From Sodiomyces alkalinus F11 (Eukaryota > Ascomycota > Sordariomycetes > Glomerellales > Plectosphaerellaceae): 64,000 nucleotides of DNA. The position numbers were made by a program, and so were the translations under genes. Positions 21,586-33,326 of the stretch are shown here, in pieces. The stretch is from positions 649,285-713,284 of the forward strand of contig NW_021167086.1 of NCBI RefSeq assembly GCF_003711515.1, given 5' to 3'. The number at the start of each line of letters is the position of its first letter. Position 1 is the first letter of the stretch. Below the pieces are notes generated by a model, which was given only the letters and a program-made list of their open reading frames with translations, did no database searches and was not told the DNA's origin.

Positions 21586-22983
21586 ATGGCAGGCATCGTA
21601 GCCATCGTTGCCGCCGCCTCCGCCATGGCAACAGCGACAGCAACAGCAACAGCAACAGCATCATCCACACCATCAGCAACCGCCTCCGCCGCCCCCGCGA
21701 GCATGAAACCCCCGAGCGGCGGCGACTGCGAACTCCTCGGCTCCTTCGCCCTCGTCGTGCAAGCCGGCCTGGGCGGCCTGGCCCTCCTGTCGCTGGTATA
21801 CAAGAGGTGGAGGGAGCGCCCGCAGCGGCCCCTCAAGATCTGGTTCTTCGACGTGTCCAAGCAGGTGTTCGGCTCCGTCCTCGTCCACGTCGCGAATATC
21901 TTCATGTCCATGTTGACCTCGGGCCGGTTTTCTGTGCAGATGGAGCCCGTCGTTGTGGGTGGGTCGGCTACTGCTGCTACTGCTACTGCTGCTGCCGCCG
22001 CCGCTCTTGCCAGGAGGTGGTTGACAGGTCGGGATGACGGCGGCGGGGATGATGAGTATAAGCCTAACCCGTGCTCGTTCTACCTTCTCAACCTCGGCAT
22101 CGATGTACGTTGTTCTTTTCTTTTCCCTTCCCCTACCTTTTTTTATTTCCGTCTCTCTTTTCTCTTCTGTTCACTGTAATTGCTCTGGCGTGGTAGATCG
22201 AGCTAACCATCTCGCCCACAGACAACCCTCGGCATTCCCATCCTCATCGGCCTCCTCAAGCTCTTCACCATGCTCGCCGCCTACACCCCGCTCGGCAAAC
22301 CCCGCGAATCCATCCAGTCAGGCTACTACGGCAACCCGCCCAATGCGTGGTGGTGGCTCAAGCAATCCCTCATCTACTTCGTCGGCCTCTTCTGCATGAA
22401 AGTCGTCGTGCTCCTCATGTTCCTCGTCTTCCCCGGGCTCTCCCACATCGGCGACTGGGCCCTCCGCTGGACCGAAGGCAACGAGCAGCTCCAGATCGTC
22501 TTCGTCATGATGCTGTTCCCCCTCATCATGAACGCCCTCCAGTACTACATCATCGACTCCTTCATCAAGGAGAAGGCATCCCCGCACGCCCACCACGAGC
22601 GTCTCCCCGATGAGGACCCGGATTGGCCTTCTTCTTCTGCTGCTGCTGCTGCCCGGAACGAAGCCGTCGACTCGGGCCTATACGACGACGAGACTGTCCT
22701 ACTCGAAAGCGAAAGCGAAAGCGACGACGACGACGATGTCGATGATGATGCTGACAGGAGGATCGGCGCTGCTGCTTCCCGCCGCCGTCGTTCCGAGGAC
22801 GAGACGGGGTGGAAGATGGCGCCGCAGCGGCCCCACAACAAGAACCACCGCGCCGAGGGGGGCGAGGAGTACGATCCCGACTTGGACGGCGATGCGCCCA
22901 CTGTGGTGGGCAGTTCCAATACGTCCAGCCAGCGGCGCGGGTCGAAGACGTCTTTGGGCCCCGTGCTCTATCCGAAAGAGTGA
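21586..22983 (+). CDS. STIMATE-family multi-pass membrane protein (YPL162C/TMEM110-like)
   Basis: Homologue of the fungal vacuolar-membrane proteins related to animal STIMATE, which modulates ER-plasma membrane calcium contacts. A role in this fungus is not known. Two exons (21586-22104, 22222-22983) give 426 residues. Several hydrophobic segments are visible: about 48-64 (FALVVQAGLGGLALLSLVY), the FGSVLVHVANIFMSM stretch, GIPILIGLLKLFTML after the intron, the FVGLFCMKVVVLLMFLV segment, and IVFVMMLFPLIMNALQYYI. Family signatures are KIWFFDVSKQVFG and NPCSFYLLNLGIDTTLGI. The N-terminus carries an Ala/Thr repeat from an ACAGCA microsatellite and the C-terminus is acidic and disordered. The gene is convergent with the next. 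Confidence 0.88.
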
Positions 22984-23875
22984 TGGGATGGGAAGCGCCG
23001 TTTTGCTGATTGGACCTCCCTGCTTCTGACGAAAGATAACGACGTTTCTGGTTTTCTTTACACGGGGCTGTTTCCCTTGTCTTTTTTTTTTTCTTCTTCT
23101 TCTTCCTATCGGGGTTGTGTTCTCTCTTTTATGGTTGCTTTTCAAGTTGAGTATTATCACGAAACATGCGCTGGGACCACGGGCGTTTGTGTTTCTGTTG
23201 CGGAAACTCTCCACTGCCATAGAGTAAAGTATTGGCCATCTTGGGATCGGGTTGGCATTTTCTTGTTTTCCTTTCGTCCAAGCAAGTTTTTGATTTCTTC
23301 GTTCTTCTGTACACGTAGCACATGGCATATGAGAAAGGGGGAAATACTGAAGCGAATCCGCAACTCCATACGTACTTTACCGTAACACCGTGAAATGTGG
23401 AATTCAAGGCTATCCAGCCTCTACACGAGGAAGCATCATACGTTCTCTCTTATGCTTATCTCGCATACCCAGAAATTGATTTCCCAACTGGTCATTCATT
23501 CACAGGAGAAGCTACGCTATATAAATGCAATCCCGGCATCCATCCAATAAGTAGAGCCCAGCCCCAAGATAAAATCCCGTCAAAATGAAATTCCAAGATG
23601 GAAAACATATCGTAATGTGATTCTTAAGTATTTGGAACAATAAAAAAGAAGAAAAGAAAAAGAAAAGAGCTTCGAATAGAGGTACAGATCGCTGGTATAT
23701 ACGATGGTCTGGTGCCAAGCGCAAAATAGGCAGAATGACAGAAGGCGAAGAGAAACAAAACAAGAGCAACGCCGTCTAAAAACCGTACGTTAAGGGGTTC
23801 CAGTGGAAATCAAAGAAACTTTAACAAGTCGTCATGGTGAGCCTTTTTTCAGCCCCATCCACTTCCTTCGCTGCA
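22984..23875. other. Convergent 3' spacer
   Basis: About 890 bases between two convergent genes. It is T-rich on the left and A-rich toward 23640-23770, consistent with two 3' untranslated regions. No gene seen. Confidence 0.5.
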
Positions 23876-25590
23876 TCACACGCCACTCCATCCCCGCTGT
23901 GGAGTCTGGTACGCCTTGAGCCCGGCGTATCCAGTTTCCGAGCCGCTGCTGGGTGGCGGACGCTGCTGAGACACCTGTCCCTGGTCGTCGTAATCGTACT
24001 GCGGTTGCGGACGGCTGTAGCCCGAGCTGAAGTCGAAGCCGCCGTTGCTCTGCAGTCCGGGAGACGCCGGGCCAGTCAGCTGCTGTCGTTGGCGGTCCTG
24101 CGCGTACGGGGCCTGGCCGTAGGCGTCGCTTCCTCCGTGGGTATCCTGTCGCGCGTAGGCGTCGTTCTGATTATAGCCATAGTCGTTGGCCTGGGGGCCG
24201 GGCGAGCGGCGGTAACCCTGAGGCGCAGGGCTGGGTGTACTCCGAGCGGGGTGCGCGAAAGCGGATCCAGGGCCGTTGTGAGGGGGCGACCGGTGCGGCG
24301 TCGGTCCGCGGGCTACGCCAGCGCCATAGCCGTCCTGCCCATAGCCGTCCTGTCCGTAGCCATTTTGTGCATAGCCATCTTGTCCATATCCATCTTGCTG
24401 CCCATAGGGCCGGTCGTACGCCGTGTTAAAGTCCGAGTTCGGCGGGGGAGACCTCGATGAGCCGTGCCCGTGATAGCCCTGGGCACTTGGCGCGCCAAAA
24501 CTGCCGTTCCGATCTTGATGTGGCGTTCCGCGGCCTTGTGCCACGGCAGCGCCGCCATAACTTTGCCCGGGGCCGTATGCAGACGACGAAGGTTGTCCGT
24601 AAGGGTCGTTTTGATCGTAGTCGTGGCCTGGTTGGCCATAGCCCTGAACCTGACTGTCTTGTCCATAGGGATCTGCATAAGGGTCGGGAGATCTGCCAGT
24701 TCCAGCCATGTATCCGGACGAACTTCCGTGGGCATATCCATGACCATGCACATGACCATGCCCGTGACCGTAGGGCGCCCTGGCATCTTCAGGCGACATA
24801 GGGCTCGCGGGACCAGCAGTTCCGTGTGTCATGAGTGGCATGTTCGGGCTCGGTTGGATGTTCCTGGCACTCTGGCCAGCTTGGGGCTTCTTTATCGTCT
24901 CCAGCTCGACGGCGTCCTCCTCGAGAGAGACCTTCTTGGAACCAGCTCCTTCCCATGTCGGCATGGCAGGGAGAGCGTCTGCGTCGCCCTTCTTGCTCGC
25001 GTCAAACTCGGCGTATTGAGGTGGTGCTGCTGCTACGGGGGCGGCGGCCGGGGTGAACATGGGCGGATGCGGCTTATAGCCCTGGTTCGGGGCGTTATAG
25101 GGTTCGTCGAGGTACTTGCGGCGTTTACCGCCGGGAGGGTCGAAGGCGCCGCAGCAGTTGCCGCAGCACTTGAGACAGGAGAAGAACTGACAACAGCACG
25201 AGACGCCGCAGCACAGGCAGCGAGCGACACAAATGACAATGGAGAGGATGATGAGACCGCCGACGATGATCGCCGCAATGACGGGCCATCTGAGAGCACT
25301 GGTCAGCAAGAATAGCCCGAATGGTCCGTGCAATGGCGGTCGAAATGGCCATTATATCAATACATATTAAGGGAAAGAAGAGATGGGAAAATGGAAAAAT
25401 GGAAAAGGAAAAAAACTTACCGGCACCAGTCTACAGCCATGCAATTGTCCCAGCTCCCCAGCGCGGTGCCGACATCGTTTATGGTTTCAGTAATCTGCCG
25501 TGCCTGGAGATCTGAACTTATGCCTGAGACGATTGATCCCCACACTCCTCCCCGCAGGCTCCTCGCCATGGCGACATCGACGGAAGGCAT
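23876..25590 (-). CDS. 'Fibroin-3 related' single-pass membrane protein, Cys-rich, PPxY, Gln/Gly/Tyr-rich tail
   Basis: Fungal-restricted family often labelled fibroin-3 related; its function is not established. Two exons (25590-25421, 25289-23876) give 527 residues. A short N-terminal region with NCMAVDWC precedes one membrane segment (about 59-77). A dense Cys stretch (CLCCGVSCCCQFFSCLKCCGNCC read in parts, about 81-103) looks suited to palmitoylation. A basic patch and a PPQY motif (NEDD4/Rsp5-type ligand) follow. From about residue 190 to the end the tail is low complexity with tandem GYGQDGY-like units (DNA repeats at about 24315-24390) and HGHGH. The architecture parallels the RCR gene 2 kb away on the same strand. 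The exon join restores R-W-P-V in frame. Confidence 0.85.
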
Positions 25591-27733
25591 CTTGTGCTCC
25601 AAGTAGAAAGAGAGGCTTGATGGCTGTTCGAGGCTATATCTCCATTCCCCTCTGCACTTCTTTGACCTCGTCGACAAAAAGGAGAGAAGCAGGCCCCACA
25701 AGGAAGTCGACAGTCCAGCTCTTTAGAGGACCCCTGCTCCAAGCCAGTGGAACGCTCTATTTAGTTGTTGAAAAAGTAGACGGGCGGTTTCAAATCGGAC
25801 AAGATCGAAGGCGCGGGATGCAAGGTTGGTTGAGCTATGTCGACGGCGTGAATGCAGCGGAAGGATGTGGTGAGAGAGTGGGCGTAGTGAATAGGTGTCG
25901 GGAAAGCGGGAGTCAATCAGCGCCAATTCGAACAGCAGAGGATTCGCGGGGGTGACGGTCGAAGGCGCAGCAAAGCTGACAGGGGAATCGGGCAAGAATG
26001 AATGGCGGCAACAGCACAATCGGGTGTTCGTTGTAATTCGCGGAAAAGACTTGAAAGATTGTTTCTGATCCAAACAAAGATGGATCCGATTTTCTCTTTG
26101 TGGGAGTGCGAAGGCGCGGTAACAAAGTCGTATTGTGGAGAAGAGAACGACGAAAGCGAGGCGCAGCCCCTAGGGAGGAGGCAGTAAAGGAGAGCAAGAA
26201 GGGTCGACGATCAGCCTAACGACTAGGATACGGCTGGTCGATCCGAGTCTGAGGAGTTGGACGATTGACAAAGGAGGGCCAAGAAGAAAGGAATGAGCGG
26301 AGAAGGTGGGATTTTTCTTCTCGTTATTATTCTCTCCTCCCCCCAGAAGGATTCGAGGTCTGAGCGTTGAGGGTGATGACAATGTCCCTAACGCAGGTCG
26401 GCTGGGGGTAGACAGGAGGAAGAAGGAGAGATGGGAGACGAAGAAAAAAAAAAAGGCGCTCGAGGACAAAAGTTCGTGGCCATCAGGAAGGTACGACCCA
26501 ATAACGGGATGCCGGGACGGAGAAGGACGAAACGGCTAACGGAGGTGCTCATGGCCTAAGGTACGGTATGTACCTATTGACGTTGATCAACGCTGAATTT
26601 ATTAACGCCCATGCACCCTCCCTGCAAGGAACAGAAACCCCTTCAAACGGGCGGTTTGGGACTGTCATAATTAAAGGTAAGGTACCTTTACTGTACGTTG
26701 TATGGATACTTCGTGCCAAGTAACTTTCCCTGCGGTTGGATAATGGATACCAGCATCTGAGACCCCCGGTATCATGACAAGAGGTACCTTAGGTATCCAA
26801 CTGCATGTTGCCGTTATCCTGTGTACTTTATTAAATTACCTAGGTACCTATTATGCTGAATCAGGAACCCCCTTCATCTCTTCTCTTTCCCATGGAGTCC
26901 TTATTGCTTATGGCGCGTTGAGCCATGAAATGTCAACCTTATAGAGGTCGAATCCGGCTTGGCTCACGTTTAGACGTTCCTGTTCTTGGCGTTCCTGGTC
27001 TTTACCTGCCACCTAACATTATTTAGGGACGGGATTCCTTATTATTCAATTTAGCCTCCTAGGTATCACCCTATGATAACCCATCGGCTAAGCCGAGAAA
27101 AGAGAAAGAGGGAAAGGATCGTGGGAACTATTCCGAAGACGGAGGCCCAATGGGATCGGTCCTTGGCAAACCTGTCTCGAGTGGGAAAGGGGTAAAAACG
27201 TCAGAAAGAATTTCATGTTCTTTTCCGAGAGGCAGGGGAAAAAACCAGCGAGTTCGTGGTGATTACTCAGCGACAGGAGTCTCTTTCAGACAGGGTCCAT
27301 CCTCTCAATATGTTTGCTGATGCTGATCGCTATTCCACCAGGTGCATCTCAAACACATCGTCATCTCCTAGCAATAGTTCTCGATTCAAAAACGAGACTC
27401 GTTCAAAACGCTTGTAGGCATCAAATGTACTTCGTACATCACCGATGTTTCTGGTTTACCAATCTCTATTATTCATCACACAATCATGGGCAGAGAAGGA
27501 TAATAGTCCCAACTGTCCTGCTGAAAATGCATCTAAACCTGAACGCCTATTCTTACCTCAACAGACCATGCGCTCACCCCACACAGAGGTACACACACAG
27601 ACAAACAGGCAGCCACACCAATGCGCACCTTTGCAAATTCGGTCGTGAGACATGGTACTGTATAACAAAAAAACGTCCCTACTCTCATGGATCATTCCTA
27701 GGTACGGTATCCCAACAACAACCTCCACCCCGT
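25591..27733. other. Spacer between fibroin-3-like and RCR genes
   Basis: About 2.1 kb. The left part is the promoter and leader of the fibroin-3-like gene. From about 26550 to 27100 it is AT-richer with repeated GGTACC/CCTTAGG motifs (26781-26797, 26836-26850). No coding frame is supported. Confidence 0.5.
26781..26850. repeat. Two GGTACC-centred palindromic motif copies
   Basis: GAGGTACCTTAGGTATCC at 26781 and TTACCTAGGTACCTA at 26836. Both belong to the recurrent intergenic motif. Confidence 0.6.
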
Positions 27734-28431
27734 CTAAGCCTTGGCGGGAGGCGGCCCCGGCGGCGGCGAAAAGTCACCGTCGACACCGCGCGAATACGCC
27801 TGAGGCGGCTGCTGGAGCTGAATCCCGTCGTGGCCGCCATAGTACCCTTCGCCGGGGGTGAACGTCTGGCCGGTATGCTGAGGCTGCGGCGGCGGCTGGC
27901 CGTAGGCGGGGGGAGCGTTGTACTCGCCCTGGCCGTACCCGTACTGCGGCTGCTGTTGTTGGCCGTAGTGGTAGCCGCCCTGCTGCTGTTGCTGGTTGTA
28001 GCCCTGCCCGTACTGCGGCTGCTGCTGCGGCTGCTGGTGGGGGCCGCCGCCGAAACGGTTGTTCGTCATCCAGCCGGTGCCGTACATGGGTTGCCTGCCC
28101 CTCTTTCTGCGGCGGCGGGAGCTGAAACACCTTTAGTTTTTTTTAACAAAGTCGAATTTCGGTAGCGGGGTAAGAGGCAAGAAAACTTACCCTAGGCAGC
28201 AGAGGAGGAGGATAAACGCGAAAATGATCATGCCGGTCAGGACCCAGCGGCCCCACCAAGACCAGCTGCTGCGTTCGCGACAACGGCCGTTGCTGTAATA
28301 ATAACCGGAAGGGCAGTTGTAGTATTGTCTGGGTTCGGCATCATGTTAGGACCGATTTACAGAGGCGAGTGGGAAGGGGCGAGGTTCACATACCTCTTGA
28401 CGAGTTCGTCGGCGGGGAAGAGGAAGGCCAT
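27734..28431 (-). CDS. RCR-family membrane protein (Congo-red resistance / chitin deposition)
   Basis: Homologue of yeast Rcr1/Rcr2, membrane proteins that bind the ubiquitin ligase Rsp5 and affect plasma-membrane protein turnover and chitin deposition. Three exons (28431-28394, 28328-28191, 28121-27734) give 187 residues. Visible order: a short N-terminus, YYNCPSGYYYSNGRC, the family signature WSWWGRWVLTG running into one membrane segment (FAFILLLLCCLG), a basic SRRRRKRGRQP stop-transfer, then a Gln/Tyr/Gly/Pro-rich cytosolic tail with a PPAY motif. All junctions are GT-AG and keep frame. The shared layout with the preceding gene suggests related trafficking adaptors, but that is inference. 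Confidence 0.88.
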
Positions 28432-29846
28432 GATAGGCGATATAGAGGTCTGAAAAGGTCGGTGTAAAAATTTGACGGCAAAGTTATGCGGTTGATGATG
28501 AACAGAGGAGAGTAGGTGATAATAGGTGGTGGTGACAATGCGACGCAGTGTTGTTGTTGCGGCGAGGAAGAGGACAAAGGACGAGGACGAGGGCGATGAT
28601 GGGGAAAGAGCCGAGCTATCGGTAGCTACTCCGTAAGGTAGCTTCGTCGAAGTCAGATGAGTTGCTTTGTACGAATCGTCCGTATTGTCGTATAATACTA
28701 AGGTACCGGGTGAGAATAGAGTTAGTTTGGTAAAGATGATTGCCCGCGTCAGCGCCGAATCAGGGTCTTGCGTTGGGTAGATGCACCAGCCACCTCTCAA
28801 AAGTCTGATACCCCAAAGTGTTCGCAGGAACGGCGAGGAAAGGTGAAGTGGGAGAAAAGTTGGAGAACAAAGAGGGAATCTCTGGGGGGAGCAGACTGTG
28901 ACGTGGACCATATGTATTCTCCAAGCAGTCCCCTTTGCGTCAGATAACGTCGCCAAGGGATCGGTTCCACTAAGAAGACAGTAGCAGGGTTGCACCTTGT
29001 ACACGTGTAGTGTACTTGTGACATGTGGGCCGAGGGGCGAGGTTGTTCCACAGCCACTCTCAACTACCTCAAGGTACCTTAGGTAGTGTACTTGGTACTG
29101 ATGTACGCATATGTACTCTATCCGTACCTTATGTACCTAAGGTAAGGTAGACACGCTGGAATTGATACATCGATACACTGCAAACATCTCAAGGCTGCTT
29201 ATTACTAAGGTATTCACTAAGGTATTGAGTAATTAGTAGCCGTCATTATTAGCTCCCTGTCGTTTGATTATCTTTATCCATCTCAATTCCATCTCGCCTC
29301 CTCTCCTGCCCCAGTTGCTGTCGCCTTCAACGTTCATACGTTTTCTTTTGCCCTTGACCCGGGGTAACGCATGACCTGCTTTGTGTCAAATCAGTATCCG
29401 GACGCAGAAAGGTTCTGGACAACGAAACCACTTGGCGACGTCTATTCGAAAAGGTACCGTACTTTCCGCGATTGAACGTGATCCGAAGCTCAGCCACCGA
29501 GGCCACGCATTCGCCATCTCCGAATTTGCCCTCGGCTTCGAGCGTGGGCTCCGGTTCACTTAACTCACACCACACTGCTCCACACCGATTCACTGCCTAT
29601 ATCCTACGCGTATATGTTCTCATCAAAGTTCAAGTCCGCCTGCTTCGGGAAATATAATTACAGCCGCTGATATTATACGAGTAGGTAAGGCAACTAGCTG
29701 GTGCTAGAAGTGTGTTAAAGGCGTGGACGCAGCGGCTATATGTGACGCCTTGTGACTCTGTAGAGTGTCTGGTGCACGCCGAGCAAACCCAACCACAAAA
29801 TCACAGCCATCAAGGCCTTTTTTTCCCTTTTTCCTTGTCTCGCCAA
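28432..29846. promoter_or_regulatory. Divergent spacer between RCR and F-box genes
   Basis: About 1.4 kb. The densest array of GTACCTTAGGTAC-type motifs in the window lies at 29071-29150, with more near 28690 and 29205. No gene seen. Confidence 0.5.
29071..29150. repeat. Dense array of GTAC/CCTTAGG palindromic motifs
   Basis: Eighty bases with repeated AAGGTACCTTAGGTA, GTACTTGGTAC, TATGTAC and GTACCTTATGTAC elements in both orientations. It sits in the RCR/F-box divergent spacer. Confidence 0.65.
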
Positions 29847-31422
29847 ATGACCGACAGACGTGTTGATGCTGCGTCATCCTCCTGGGATTCATTGCCGTGG
29901 GAAATTCGTCTACAGATCCTAGGGCAAATCTCGCGCCAAAAGCACCGGGGATGGGCAGCTTCTTGCGCGGCTGTTTGCAAAGAATGGCAGACCTTCGTTG
30001 AACCAAGGAACTTTTACCGACTGAACTTACGGGTGTCATGTCTCGAGGAATTCAAACACATGGTGGTCCGACAAAGACACCTTGTTCAGCACGTCCGGCT
30101 GAATATTGAACTTCCGCGGTACGGCTGTCGCGCTTGTCGGTGGTACGCGTCAACGTCCTGCATGATACACCATAGCACCGTCGTCGGAGAGGCGATACAG
30201 CAACTCTTCTCTAATCTGAGCACCTGGAAGCCTACAGGCCGCCTCGTCCTAGAGCTCAACGCCTTCTCAACTAGCGATGCGGAGCACTGGTTCAAGTTCA
30301 CGGTTGATCATACGGAGCGTGGCTACGACGATGATAGAGATTCAGAGAAACCACTGAAGCGCACTCTCCAATGGCACGACCCAAGACACGGCTGGGTTTT
30401 TGGCCAGCAGGTAGAGGCGCCCTGTGATATGGCTATTACGCGGCTCTTCGACACCGTCTGCATCGATCTCCCATCATCTCTGCCCGAGGTCGAAGTAGTG
30501 ACAGGATTTATACTGCGTCGAGAGCTTCGACGGCAGATTCTCCCGCAGGCACTGGAGATCCTATTGAAGAGACTACCCCAATTGCAGAGTGTAGTCTACG
30601 AGCCATGGCGTGTTGCTTCGCGCATATTGAAGAGGGCGTGCGACATTCGTATGTTTTACTCTGCTAACCGTGACCTCCCTGATTGATGACCCGTCCGTAC
30701 TGATTTCTCGATAGTACTCGCCGAAGTCATTGAGCATACCGAGTCGCGTCAAAAGCCTATCTATCTTTGAGGATCCCAATGATCAGCTTCTGTTGGCAAT
30801 GGCCTACGAGCCGTCATATGCGGACGACATCAGCAATAACCCCAGCGCAAGTCCCATGCTGGTTAGAGCCCTCGTCTTGCGAAGCCAGGAGCTTGAACAT
30901 CTTTCGATTTCCCTCATGGTCGATGCCCGGCGGTTCTTCAACGCCTGTCGGCCGTCTCATAGCTGGCATCACCTGCGATTCTTGACGCTCACGTCGTCGA
31001 TTCTCCGAGAAACAGCCCCTCGCGAGGATATCTCTTCCTTATTACGCGACGCAGGCGTACTTGCCTCACACATGCCGCAGCTTGAAACGATGGTACTTTG
31101 GAACAGCAGACCCGGAGAAGCATGTGCGGCTATTTACCAAAGAAAGAAAGCAAGCCCAATAGCCACTCTCACATGGCGTGGAACATGGGATCTTGAGCTC
31201 AGCCCTGAGGTGGTCAAGTCTTGGGAGAAGGTTGCCTCTTCCAATTCCAGCTGCCTGTGGGTCGAGAAAGAGCAAGTGCAAGGTGTTATCGACCGTCACG
31301 GCGAAACTATGATCAACTCCCACGGCGATGCCATTCACCATTTGCGCTTGCCGGGCGGAGTCATCGATCCAGTATCGCTGTTTCAGCTACGTAGGGAGGG
31401 GACGGTAAAGCAAGTGGCCTGA
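29847..31422 (+). CDS. F-box protein, apparently frameshifted
   Basis: Fungal F-box family; such proteins recruit substrates to SCF ubiquitin ligases. Residues 12-50 carry an F-box-like SWDSLPWEIRLQILGQI. The rest matches the large fungal F-box group, with ELEHLSISLMVDARRFF and MPQLETMVLWNSRPG near the end. A good intron is visible (donor GTATGT at 30649, TACTGAT branch-like site, acceptor TAG ending 30714). Using it puts the second exon out of frame and meets a TGA within about 20 codons. The conserved downstream frame (KSLSIFEDPN to the stop at 31422) would need phase 0. Either the gene carries a frameshift near 30745, or a weak donor such as GTTGCT at 30612 is used, or the assembly has an indel. 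There is no paralogue nearby. Confidence 0.65.
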
Positions 31423-33326
31423 CCAGAGTCTCTTTGATGTCGTTGATCCGTTTTCGCAGGACAGCATGCCCGTCCTACGATCTCGTCCATTTCCCTACCT
31501 TTAAAGAGGTTGGTAAGGCCATGATCCATAACATAACAAGGACGCTCCAGTCGGTTGGAGAGACAGGGGCCATAACATAATAACCCGCGTAATTCCTCGT
31601 ATGGGCGTTGCTCTGCTTACTCCGTACAGGGCCTTCGAAATAAGGGTGAGGATAATATCCTGGCTTAACGGTTGCAATAACACTGCACTTGCACTCTTGA
31701 GATGATGCAAGTCAGGCGACCTGCCCCTGAAGCGGAGCACTATACTATATCTAAAGCTTCCTGCCTCTGTTGGAGGCTCGAAGCCAAACTCAAACATAAC
31801 AATAACAGCTCTGACAATGTCACTTATTTCAAGTGGTGGTCAGTGTGAGGCACCAGCTATTGCACTAGCTGGGCTCGATATTCCTTCTTTATTTCCTTGG
31901 ACGAAATCTTTCAAGTCTTCTGATTCCGAAGATGAATGTTACGGGGCACCGATTCATTCAGAATAGCTTGGTCGAAAACGAAGATTCTCTGTATAATGGC
32001 TTCCGAGGCATCACGACTAAATATCGGAAGATGTGTGTGCTACCCGACAGGAAGGGAATTAAGGGTGTTTTTATTGTAGGGAGAGGATTATCATTGACGG
32101 AATTGATGAGTCTTGGTACCGGGATGTGAGGGATTATAACAGATTGGAGACTTCTGCTTCTGTACGATTATGGGTATTCGCGATAGTTTCGGGGCTCGGG
32201 TCGAGCCATTAAGTCGGGCAGATTGATAGGCAGCTTTACCGACGGAATCACTGTGCTCTTTTCAAGGAGATCAGCCTATAGTAACGTGACTCTCGAGGGC
32301 CTCCACATTTCCACGCTGCTACGTCGTCGTCGTTGACATTATCAAGAGCAAATAGGCATTGATGTGGCGTTGCTGGTGGTAATCAGCTATGACGGCTGCC
32401 GACCCCTGGACTCCTGTCAGGACTCAGGATCTCCTCACCACGAGGTGAGGTGGGAGAAGACGTAGACGTTTAATATGGGTATCAACATTTGGTATCTTCA
32501 GATTGGTTCACTGTTCTCTCTCGTGCTTCATGGTGGATGCTTCTCCACATCCCTGCAGCTGATGGACACCGCGAACACCGCGACGACCACTCCATTGTCT
32601 GCTGTGACACTTCGTTTGACTCCTTGTAACAATCCTCCGCCCGTCAGGGTGATCATCGTTCGAGTGGTCATTGATACCAGTCCTTCGTCGCAACTATCCA
32701 ATGGTCAAGGTGGCAGGTTGAAAATGATCAACCTTAACGCGGGAACTGCTCATGATGCATGGGGTATACTTTCATCGCTTTAACTGTAGATGTAGAGTCT
32801 GGCTAGAAGTAAGGGAGAAGAAACCGCATGGAAACACGACCCTAACTGTGCCCGCTGAGCATATGTTCCCTAGCCTCTCTCCAACAACCATGTCGTCCAT
32901 AGGAGTACGAGCCCAAGTGCGCCGAAACAACGCCATGCCCATTGCCCCGACTCCTCAGCTCCCAATCGCATCTTCACGGATACTCCGTCCGAAAAAGATC
33001 AAGTGGTGTCATGTCCTCGTAATCCGTTCGTGCCCCGTTCCTCCATATACCAAAGACTCCGATTGCTGTTTTTTTCGTGTTTCGCAACCCGAACTCCCCG
33101 AAAACTCCTGAAGCGCCTTGGTACCACGGCCCATTAAAAAAACCGTAACCAGCCCCGCAATGTCGTGTAGTCCATCGCATAGCTAGCATAAGCCTGCCAT
33201 CCTGGTCGCGAAAAGAATTATGACCAGCCGACCCATTGGGACGGAAAATAAAAGGAAAGAAAAAGCAAGGGAAAAAAAAAAAGGGAAAAGGGAGGCTTGT
33301 CCCATGCCTCTCATCCCAAGCCAGTT
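31423..33326. other. 1.9 kb gene-free stretch with a decayed-looking frame
   Basis: No intact gene. A frame opening at 31817 (starting MSLISSGGQCEAP) runs 53 codons to a TAG and then continues with several TAA stops to about 32200. A short A-rich tract lies near 33245-33290. The frame's origin is not recognised. Confidence 0.45.
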
